Assembly: GCA_034687125.1 (NCBI GenBank)
Contig: JAQGBZ010000073.1
Location: 161,457-225,456, forward strand
Length of the DNA: 64,000 bases
Direction: 5' to 3'
Source of the DNA: Neelides folsomi
Lineage: Eukaryota > Arthropoda > Collembola > Neelipleona > Neelidae
In this document: one piece after another, positions 38,401 through 50,400 of the stretch
How the letters are laid out: every line of letters begins with the position of its first letter
Numbering within the stretch: the stretch's first letter is position 1
Notes under the pieces: generated by a model
The model's database searches: none
What the model was told of the DNA's origin: nothing
The model's input: the letters and a program-made list of their open reading frames with translations, nothing else
Translations under genes and position numbers: made by a program

Positions 38401-41400
38401 ATCTAACTACTTACTTTTAGTAGTATACTAATACTTTACGTATAACTTATAATTCTCGTATATACAGTTAGTATTACTCTTAACTTACTTGGTGTAAGTG
38501 TGAGGATCGGCGTGGTTCTTTTATGTGGGACGGTCGGGAAGGAATTGGTGGGATAAAGGAAGGAAGTAATGGGAGGGCTGTCAGATTCTTTCATTCGCCT
38601 TGTTGGTTCTTGATTCTCGAGATCTAGGAGGCTGATCTGATCAGGAAGCTTAAATTATATTGATGCTCTCCTCGGTAAAAGAAAGCTAAATTCAACTCTT
38701 TCACTCACTTCAGGGAGTTGTAAGAGACTTTTAGATGAGACAAGCTCCTTGAGACAAGTGGTTGAATTCATGAGCCTTCTGAACCTGGCACACCGCATCA
38801 GATCTATCTTCCCTTTGTTAAACTTTTAATTCCTCGGTGTTGTGAATATGCGTAGATTTTTGAGCTAGCTTTCCTTGTTGGTGCTCAAAAGCAAAACTCA
38901 ATTACCATTTATGATTTTCGGCGAATTAAGCTTGTTCATGTTTATGAAAGTTAAAACAAACTTTTCACTTATCGTAATTATTGTTATCAAACTTTGAATC
39001 AAAAGGGATATCCGTATATTATGAATTTGTAATATTATATAACAACAGCTTTTTGTCTTATTTTAAAGTCGTTTTAATTTTACAATATTTAGTAAAACTC
39101 GTACGTGAGTATTTCTGTACTTAAATCATAAGAACTTTTCCTTAATTTAATATTTAAAATTACAATGAACTGTCCAAACTTCCTTTTGCGAATTTAGCGA
39201 CTAACTAGTGATGTTTGTAATTACTTTCAACTTTTTAGATGAGGATGATCCCTCATTTAAAACAAAAATGAAACTCTTTACAAAACTTCTTGAATATTAA
39301 TAAAGTTTTAAGTGATGAATTTGTTGAGTTTATGAAAATTATAAATAAGATAAAAATAAGTATAAAACTTTTTTATGTAATTTCTATATTGAAAAATTTA
39401 AAATTATGTAAATTGTGTATTTATAATTTACATAAATATTGTCAGACTTTACTGGTATATTAGTACGCATTTAAGGATAATTGAAAGGAATCGGATGAAG
39501 TTACATTATATATTTATTCCTGATAATACAAATATTACAGTAATCTACCTGTATGTACTATACACATTCATGTTTAATAAATAAGATACATTCAGAATAG
39601 CCAAAGAAAATGATTTTGCCTTAAACATTTATTTACAAATACAAATATGTAAAAATATGTACTGCGATGTTTATAATTTTATTTGGATTTTTTACGAAAT
39701 TTAAGCTGACTTTTCTACTTAACAATAACATTGAGTTTATCTTACAAATAGAAATACCTAGAAATTAAGCGCTTAAAGCTAAGCTCTCTATGTATTGATT
39801 TTGAGCCCTTTTTATTTCATCTCATAAACAATACATAATAGGTAATAAATACTAATTTATTTTGAGCTATTTCAATACATGTACAGGGTGCGCCATAAGT
39901 TGCTTTCTTTTTTATATGGTTGTCTAAGTAAAAAAGAAAGCAACTTATGGCTCACTTTGCACTATTATAGTCTAATTTATAAATTCATTAATGGGTAAGT
40001 TACATAAGTTGAAAGTGAAGATTTCGTCAGCTCTTGTGCAAAATGATTAGAGTTTGAGTGTTAAGTTTAGTTTGAGTTGAAAAGGCTTTGAAGTAAAAGG
40101 AAGTGAAAAATAAGTACTTATCAGAAAAGAAATATGTTGAAGTTTGAACAAGTGTAAAGTGATGAAAACCTTTTCTCTTCTTTTGTGAGAATCAATAGCT
40201 TCTTAGAACGGAGCCATTACCTAAATATACCGTTAAGAGATCTTTTTGTTTGGATTTTTAAGGAAAGCATTTTGCGAATATTTATTTGATTACCTATACA
40301 CTCAACATAGAAGGCCATAAGTTCTCTTATGGAATCCGCAACATCCTTCCCGTCTGCCCTTCTCTCGTTTGTTTGGCTTTGTTTCCCGAAGCGTAAGCTT
40401 GGAAAAGTTTACTACTCCCTGCATCTCCTACTACACGTTTGAACGTACAGGTCTTTTGAGTGAAAGCTGTATATATATCAAGAGACTCGTATATAGGAAA
40501 TGGGAAAAGCTCTTATCATCCAGAATGACGCATGAACTTCTAATCGGTTAATCCAAAAATCAAGCTGGATCAACCTTAAAATCTTTTACAGCTTCTACTT
40601 TAATTTCTACTAATTGCTCCTTATCCTCAATACAAATTTTATAGGCTCGGTGGGCTATGCTCCTTTATTGCTCTCCTGATTAAGCTAACTTAATCTCTAA
40701 ACCCTTATAACAGTAAATACGAAGGTAATAGGATTTCAAAACTAATTTGAACTTTAATTTCTTCAAATATACATACAAGCAATTGCTAATATAAAATCAA
40801 AATTGCCTAAATTCCTCAATAGCATGTGTAAATGTGCGAATAACTTTTAATGCAAAGGCGTGATTTTGTTTTCCATGTTTATTGTTCGGAATTTTTTTAA
40901 CTATGCAATATGTAATAAATTACATATTATGGAGTTATGAGTAATATCCTAAATTATATCAAATACCTTCACTTTAATATTTTAACGACTTTAATATGCG
41001 TATAAATCCGTAATAACGGACTTTTGTAGCTGTGTAATGATACTAATGGTAAGTCTCAACACTCCAAGTGTTTTAACACTCAATTTAGCAATATTGATAG
41101 CTTAGAAGTATATTACTACTAGTTCAGATAGAATGTTATTGGTATAGACTTTTCATCACTCAAAACTGTTAAAAAAACTTTTATAGCTTCAAATTGAATC
41201 GTAGAAACGAAGAGATACCATATGAAAGAAAATTGCAAGAAAAGTAGGAGATTCGCAGTGGTTTGAGGAATACCCCTGAGAGAAATTCAAACTCGTTGAA
41301 TATGAATCGAACTGAATTTCTCACCAAATGCTGTAGATTTGAATTCGATAAAACTTGCCCGACCTCCCCCGAGCCTTTCCCAACTCCCTTCCCGGCGTTC

Positions 41401-44400
41401 CCACATTCGGGCAAGGCCCCTTTGTTTTAGAATTTTGGTCTTGGAGGAACTCATCGAAATCATAATGTTGATAAACGATTCCTTGAAGAAGAAACATCGA
41501 TCAAATGTTTTAGTTAGTGAGACCGACACGACGCTCCTCCATTTATTTGTGACGTGCGGGTGAATTGGAGGGGAAGAAAAGTTCCTTGTAGCCAGAGGTA
41601 GAGATCCTGAGTGGTTTTGAAGGCCTTAAACCGATAAGGTCCTTGGTGCTTTCCCCTCCATTGACGATAACGTATTCTGGACTCACAATCTTATCTTCAC
41701 AGGCTTGGCTCTATGAAAAGAGACTTTTTCCTCTTGACTAATTCCCCTCCTGGTTCAACTCTTATCCACGGAGTTTCTCATTAAGAGATCCAAGTTGTAC
41801 TGCAATAACAATAAGAGACTCTTCAATATATGGATCTTTAATAGAGAAACTACTTTACTATGCATTACAACATTAAAACCCACTCGGCTCTTTTCAAACG
41901 TGACTTGAATGAGGATCAAGGGCCGATTTAAATAATATTCAAAACCTAAATGCGGCATTAAAATAATAAAACGTCAACGCGGAAAATTAAAGTAAAAATG
42001 TGTTTAGTTGTTACAAAGGCCGATACCATATTTGTTCTTTGCATTAGTTTAAAGAAAAAAGCTTAACTTGAAATATTGTTTGAACCGTTTTTATAATATC
42101 AACACAAAAATTTCAATAGTTTCATTAATGGTTAAAAGTTGGACTAAAGTAGATCAATGACTGGAAATTTTATGAATGCAAGTAATTAGCAGAGTTTATA
42201 AAAAAGTATCTATTAGTATTTACTTTATATAGATGTGTGTCTTTTAATTAAAATCTTTTGAGATCTTTTGAATTTGAATTTAGATTAATTTTATTAATAA
42301 GAAATCTTAAATTAGTTAAATTTTTGATTGATTAGTCGAATTAGATTATATCTAATTATATTTGTATTACTTATGTATTTGTGCATGTATGTACATATTT
42401 ATTTCAATACGATTCTATTCCAAAATTAATTTTAAAAATATAAGTTTGACATTAAAAATTTATCAGATTACGGTAAATACTATGTTACTTAAATTTGCTA
42501 TAATTAATAGGTTTATATGGATTATAGAATCTCATTGCGCTCACAGACTAACAATAAGCTCAATAGTTCGACCGAATACCCATATACCCTCGGAAGCAAC
42601 CTACTCGCCAAAACCAGTTTTTAGCTTCAAATGAAATTCTCAAATTACCCCGTTACATTGAAATGAATGTTATTTTTTGGAGGGAATCAATAAAGTTTAA
42701 AACTTTTCTCTGAGCATTCTGAAGAAAATAAGAAGTCAATTACATTTCACTCAATACGATTTCAAACACCATTTGTGACTTAACTAACGTTGGAATATAC
42801 AGTTTAATTACTTTTTAGTTCAATATTTAATTATTACTTATTTATTCCCTTCAGAAATTATCAAAACAAATTTTTTAAATGTATTCTAAGGGCATTATAA
42901 GAATTTGATTTTTATCTGATGCTAAAATCGGGTTTTCGCGGGTAGGTTGCTTTCGAGAGTAGGATATTAGAATTTTTCAAAATATGTATGCATAGGGTAT
43001 TTATTATGTGATACATTTCGATATGCAAAAAATACTACATACCTTCATAACTTCGGTATACCACATACAAATAATACATAGGTTTGACTTATTTGATTTT
43101 ATGAAGTAGAATTCTATATGGTAGTATTCTAATTAAAATCCCGGTTCCAACTTGTTTCAAAGTTCAGAACTCGTTTTATTCGCTTTTGCTCTGAATCTTT
43201 GTGTAAAAACTTTTTCAATTTTGTATATAAAGTAGAATGTTGAATGCTGGAATTTGGAATTTTCTATAATTTTTGCAGTCTGAATAAGAATTTAGCACTT
43301 CAATTGAAAGGACATTTATAAAATTATTGAAAAGTTATAATAAGAAAAAGTCCAAGCATGAAAATGAAATAATCCAATTTATTTTATTTTTAAGTTTTTT
43401 GTTAAACGATTTTTACTATCATTTTAGTATATTAATGCAAAATGTAAATTATTGATTCAAACTATACGAATTTTACGAATATTTCGAAAAATATATTATA
43501 TATAAAATATAAATATTTCGAAATTTAATATTTATTTAAATTATTTATAAAACAGTAAAATTATTTGAATAATTAAAAATATTCAAATCAGCGGCTTTTA
43601 CTACATGGTGTATTTTCTTGAGTTAATTTAATTTAATTAATTTGTGAATTTGATCAATTAAATGAAATTTAACTGCAAGCCAATTCCGCCTCACTGATAC
43701 TTAACCCTTTTTGCCAAATCATTCTCCAACTCACGTATAAACAATTTATATTCATGAACATTCCATCGATTGTCTTAAGGCGAGAACGGGAGTAAATAAT
43801 TCATACAGCGAAACACCTAAAAATAACTTTTCTTCTTTCAAGCAGAGGATTCCCCATTTAATCTTGTTTTAATTTTAATCTTGAAATACAATTTATTATA
43901 AATTACGATGCCAAATCCTATACACAAATAACATAAAACTTCCTGCTTTGTTAGAAGCCTTCCAAGATTTTTTGATAATACCAGTGAGCCATAGCGTGTG
44001 CATGTCCAAAAACTTTCTTTTCTCTTTTTTGTTTATTTGGGTATAATTTCCTTTTATGGAAAGATTGTCGTAAAACTTGGTAAAGCAAGTGGTTAATCCG
44101 GGCATTTAATTTTCTTTCCATCTAGTTTCAACTAGAGTTTTAAGTTTCTTGAAGCATAAAATTACATTACATTATACGAAAATATTAATTAGTTCCCTGT
44201 ATGTATCAGTATTATATTAACTTCAAGAATTTTCTTCTGTGCATGAACAGATCGGCATATCTTGGTAACATAAATCCTATTGGGTAATTCAATTACGAAG
44301 GCATATGTCGGAAGATGTTTATTGTTTTTTGTGGATTTACTGCGAACTATACAACTTTAGAAGATTTAGGATATTATTAATATTCTTTTGCTCACTTAAG

Positions 44401-47400
44401 AGTTAATATACTATGCTTATTTGAGATTGATCTTTTATCATGCAAAAAAATTTGACTGTATTTAAGTTCTTATAGCTAGTATACACTAACTAAACAATTC
44501 TTCTATATATTGGTATTATGGTATGCTTGTGTTTTGTTACAAAATCATTAATATACTTAGGTACTAACTTGGCCATACCAACATTCACAAGTCTTCCATA
44601 TTGCAGTCAATAATAGTTTTTATAGTTTTCTCAATTCGTGCACAGGTTAGGTAGATGCCTTGTTTTACGCTTTTTCCTTTGATTTGAGTAAGTGTGCACT
44701 TACAAATGTTCGAGGAGTGTAACATTAATGGGGAATATTACGCATATTTTATGAGTAGTATAACTGTAGTGCTGTACCTTGGAATGTTTATTTTGAAAAT
44801 AATCATAAAATACTCATTCTTGGGACTTGAATTTGTGATCAATAGGTAATAAATGTAAAATAATCTAAACAACTACTCGTACTTGGGATACACAGAAGGA
44901 CAAGACTTTAGACTGTTTGTTTATAAGTAAAATAGAAAAGCAATTCATCATTGTGAAAAGTCTTTAAGCAGTCTTTAAAAGTCTCAGAAACCGTGAAAAT
45001 TAGAAAATAGCAATATTCATATTATGTATGTATGTATGTATGTGTACTTATGTTTATTCCTTTTGAGCCTCTTTGTTTATTGTTAGATCAGATTTAAAGT
45101 TAATTTTTTGAGTATTTATTAAATACTAATAACTAATATATTGTGGTACAATTCCTAAATCTCTATTTACATATGTAATTATATAATTATATTATGTAAT
45201 TCAAGTCTGAATTAATTTAATAAAAATATTAGGTAGTATTTATTAATAATATGAACCTAATGAAACAATACCTAATAAAACATGTTAAATAAATATATTT
45301 ATTTAACATGCCAGACAAAGTAAATTTTAAATACATAGCGTTGGTTGTAGGAATTTAATTTTCAAATTACAACTCCTTTCATTCTTTTCTGCTATTTGAA
45401 TTCAAGTGTAAGTGTGAATGGATAAATAAAAACAAGGTAGAAACAATAGGACTTCTACGACCCATTCCAATAATGACTTTCCCCAGATGTGTTTATCGAG
45501 CGGTATACCGCAGTTCTTGAATAACTCAAAGCTCGCAATACACAAAGCTACGAACACTTTACTCCAAATTCAATTCTTTCTAAACTCCCTACCTCACAAG
45601 GTCTTACAACGCCTTTCCCAATGGAAGCTAAAAAAGACAATTTCCCACTAGTGGCGTCATAGCTTATGAAAATTATAAATAGTCATTTTCGTGTCTTGTC
45701 TTGAAACTATCCTTAATATATTAAGTACTATATTTGATTGTATGATCAATAGAGTATGAATTTCCAATGATTAAAATATGTTTTCAATTTTCTAAACAAT
45801 TTATTTTGTAAACATTTGAAAATAAATGCGTTTAATGTTGCGTTAAACCATCATAAATTGGCATTAACCTTACAAATTATATTTACTGGTTAATGATGCA
45901 ACATTTATTATGATTTATTTTTAGAGTATGTCAGTATGTAACAGAAGTGACATAATAGAACGTCAATTTCAAAATATATTACTTAATAAACCTAATAGCA
46001 GACACAGCAGTTAAGGGGGAACTCGAAATCCAAAATCTGTAGTTATATAACTCCTAATGTAAAATTTTAACTATTTCATTAATCTAAATGTCTAAGTTTT
46101 ATAAATAACAATTACCTAGGAATATGAATGATTTTAAATATAAATGAGAAATGATTTTAAATGACTTAACCTCAGTCGCGCGGTGATTGGCTAAAGTTTG
46201 GATGAGAGAAATTTGAATATTTCAAATACAAATTCCTATTTCCAAGTCACATTTTATTAATATAACTATACTCTATTCCATTTGAGAAGATTATTGAGAA
46301 TTGAATCATGTTACTTAGAAATTCAAATAAACCGATATTATTTCCTGTAGAAATTATTTCCGGGTGTCATCACATTCGATTGCCCGGTCAAGTAACATAA
46401 TTAAATTCTCAATAATCTTCTCAAATGGAATAGAGTATAATACAAGTCCATTAATTTGTCCAGTTAGTTAATTATTCTAAATATATAATTAACAGGGACT
46501 TTAATCAATCATTAATAAACGAAATGTTATTCAATAGGTAATTTCCTATTTAATGAGTATATAAACTTATATAAGCAATTCATTAATTAACGATTGATTC
46601 CGAAAAGAAACACCATCCATCAGGTTTGTAAAGTCTTTATTGGTGAATTAAGCAACATTAAAACAAAGGATCAAACGAAATGTATTATAAGAAAGGTTAA
46701 TAAATATAAAATGTATTTGAAGTTTTTTGATAACTAAAAGTGTAAAAGCCTCAGTCGATTCCGTAGGATACATTTAGAGACATAGGGCTTTTTCTAATTC
46801 TACCTTAAATAAAAATACAAACGCAATTAACACTAAAACATTTTAAAAACAAACTTTTCTATCTTATACATAATATAAATAATGTAGTGGTTTAACAATT
46901 TAAGTATTTACCGCATTAGCCATTTAAAGGTAGCATTGCCATGAATAAATACTAGAGTATTCATGAATTGATGAAAATTCCTGAATAATGAAAAATGTCT
47001 TGAAATGACTTTTAAAGAATTTTTTGTAATTTGATCGATTATTTCATCTGAGGTCCTCCATTTTCGCACACTGTACTAGCGTTAATGAAATTCCAACCAA
47101 CCCTCATTATCCAGTTTATTTCCCATTTTAGTTATTTTAATTGTTTGCCATTGATTAATCTTGAATGTGAAGTTATTTATTTCGAAACACAACATTAATT
47201 TCAATTGTGCGGATTTCAACAACATTACTAATTGTAAGTTAAGTAAATAATTTTTTTATAATTAGGAATTCCATTACTAATCACAATTGAGCGGGAAAGT
47301 TGGACGTCCGCCTAATTAAAAAAAATCTTGGAACCGCATCAAACAATGTGTGTGAATGAACTTTAGGAATGCATGTTAATATAATTGAAAATACTCAAGG

Positions 47401-50400
47401 ATTGCTGGATTAACGTTATTTAATACTTTATGTATTATTTTATTTAATAAATAGAACAAAGTATGTAATTTACTATATCACTTCATCCAAATGCTGCAAC
47501 ACTATAAATAATAATTAAAAGTAAACAATTTCTCAGGCTATCTTTCATAATATACTTATTTACTCTATATCAAAAGCGTGCAGAGATGTGTTAATAAATA
47601 AATATGAAAATAAAAAAGAATGTAAAATAAATAAAATAACTATAAATTTTGCATTTTAATTTAAGCATGTGCAATTGTATCACAATAGCTCAAAAAATTG
47701 CTTTACTGATGGGTACATAAGTTGACGCGGAATTGTAATAACTCAAAGATTTGAATTTGCGAGTTGAAATATCTCAGAGCTAAAGAAGTTTGAAGTGAAA
47801 AGTGGGAAAAGAAATCTCTTCCGGTTCCATCTGAGGTCGTTTTCTTCCCGGTCCCGGGATACAATTTATTTGCTCGTGTGTCTGCTCTCGTATATTTTCC
47901 ATGTGTCTTTCCCTTTCACCTACATTTTTCTAAATTGCACTTCTTTCGCCTCGTTCATGGGGAATGGCGAGGTATATCTAACTACCTATAAGTAACAAGG
48001 GAAATCCATGTGAGCGGTTTCCTATTCCTCCTACGCTTTTCAATAGTTCAAGAATTGAACTCTTTTAGTATTTCATTTGAAATTTGAAACTGGAGAAAAT
48101 AGGGCAAATGTGTCCAAGTTGGAGTAAGAAAGGTTGTACATTAAAAGAGGAGGGGTTTTGCTCCGATCCGATCGAACACCACATCTCATATTCTCTCCTA
48201 AATAGTTGAATTACGAAAGTCTTTCACCATCTACCATTTGCCATTAGGTAATGAGAAAATCCTTTCGAGAAAGTGCTGAGAAGGGAAAATATCCATTTTC
48301 TTCACATGCCTCTCCATATAAACTTACTGACATGAGATTGAAATGCTCTACACTCTATTTCTTAATAAATACTCTCCTTAGTTCAAAATTTAACATGGCT
48401 TTGAGCATTCGGATTCCTTTACTACCCTCGGGCAATGAGAATTCAAATACTTTCTTTGTAGCATATCGGATAATTTTAAAAATGTATACTCAAATCGCTC
48501 GTACGTATTACGTATACGTAAGATTGACCAATGTAATATACAAAATAGGTAGTCTTATGCCTACAGGGGCCTTCTTACAACTCACAACTAATGAAGCTTG
48601 TTACACTTAAATATATTATATTAATATTTATGTAGAATGTACATTGTAATTAAATAAATATTATCTATCATGTGTGTGCTGTGTTCTTAAGTGTGCTTAT
48701 TTTAAGTTCACGTCAAAGTTTTACATTCTACATCAAAGATCACATCGAAGTTGCATTTCTAATTCGGCTTTCAACTCATGTCCTTGTAGAATATTAAGAA
48801 GGAATTATGCCTACTTATATTATCTTTGTTCAGTCTTTGATGAAATTGAATCACCATTAGTTTTTATTTGTGGTTTTATTAAAACGGCAATTTAAATCCT
48901 CTGAAAAATATTTTCACTTGAATATTTATATGAACAATTTGAATTCCAGGAAACTTGTTTGTCCTTGCTGCAATATACATGGAGAAGAATCTTCATAGTG
49001 TGGGAAATTATTTAATTTTTTCCCTTGGTGTTGCTGACCTAATGGTGAGCTGCCTTGTGATGCCATTAGCTGCAGTTTACCAGGTATTAAATAAAGATTC
49101 ATATTTAATCTAGTACATCATTACAGATATCGTTAAATATCAAATAATTATATTAATTGTTATTTCTTAATGTCTTTTCCACAATGTAGGATAGAATATT
49201 GGTAATGTAAAATATTTCAATTATTAACATTGTACTTTAAATTCAATATTTGAAGGTTACAAATGAATGGAAATTTGGGAGAATTACTTGTGAGATGTGG
49301 ATATCAGTAGATGTACTTTCGTAAGTTTTTTTATGATTACTACCTAATATCATTGAAACATTACATGTGGATTGTCTTAAGATATTTACTTTGAGTTAAA
49401 CGCTAATTTAATAATAATATTTGCTATATTGAATTTGAAATTAAAGGTGTACCGCTTCAATTCTACATCTTGTCGCAATCGCGTTAGACAGGTAAACTCT
49501 TACAAACATAAAGTATCTGTACTTATTTTATCAAACACATACTTCCTGTATTATGCTTTTGCATTCAAATATTTATATGCCTTATAAATATAAAGAGAAA
49601 TGAGTTGATCATGAGAAGGTAGTAAAGTGCAAATATTGACTATTTGGCAGTATTGAAAAAATTGTCACAAATTATGGGACTGGTTATCACAAAACTATTT
49701 GCATTGGTCATTTTGTTATGTTACATGCACTGTGTATTTATGATATACTATTATGTACACAATATTTAGGTAATTTCTCTTTCCTATTGTTATGAATTAT
49801 GCATTTCATAACAATGTGTCGATATTTTTCATATCTTCGTATAACTAACATTTAGCATTTGTCATTATGTTTTGAAAATATGAATTACGATTTATACTCG
49901 ATAATCAAATCGTAATTGACAATGAATTTATATTGTAATATTCTATAAATAATAGAAAAGTTGCACTAATATTTCAATATTTAACAATTTATATGCGAGT
50001 ACATTGTACATTCATACAAAATAAACAAAAACATGCAATGAAATAATAATAAATTTGGGGAGTAATAAGGAAATTTCCTTTTTAATATTCAAAAAGAAAT
50101 AAAGCCTTAAATAAACGAGTTTAAAAATTCCAAGAAATTCTGATTGTTCCAAAAAGGCTTATTTAAATGTCGGAGTAATAATGCTCAAAAGAATACAGAT
50201 TTAATACTAACGAGCAAGTCGCTTAAAACTATAGAGTATACTTATACATAGTAAAGGAGTCGAATGTAAAGAAGGACTTTTTCCTTCCAGATACTGGAGT
50301 GTGTCTAGTGTCGATTATATCCATCAACGAAGCCCGAAGAGGATCATTTGTATGATAATGATAATTTGGGGAGTTGCTTTCCTCGTCTCGGTGGCTCAGT

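Larger units (their letters stand above)
35419..48949 (+). other. Receptor intron 1 (about 13.5 kb)
   Basis: Runs from donor gtgagt to acceptor ttccag. The first 2.5 kb is moderately GC-rich and the rest is very AT-rich. It contains the 39.9-kb hairpin, the 45.28-kb palindrome and the 46.27-kb MITE, listed separately. Short ORFs inside (for example near 47.8 kb and 48.25 kb) have no family features and look like chance. No other gene could be supported inside it. Confidence 0.75.

Noticed and set aside
43896-44105. 69-codon - strand frame faintly like a pogo/Tigger transposase fragment
   Set aside because: The similarity rests on a few common residues, and no catalytic or DNA-binding motif is visible.
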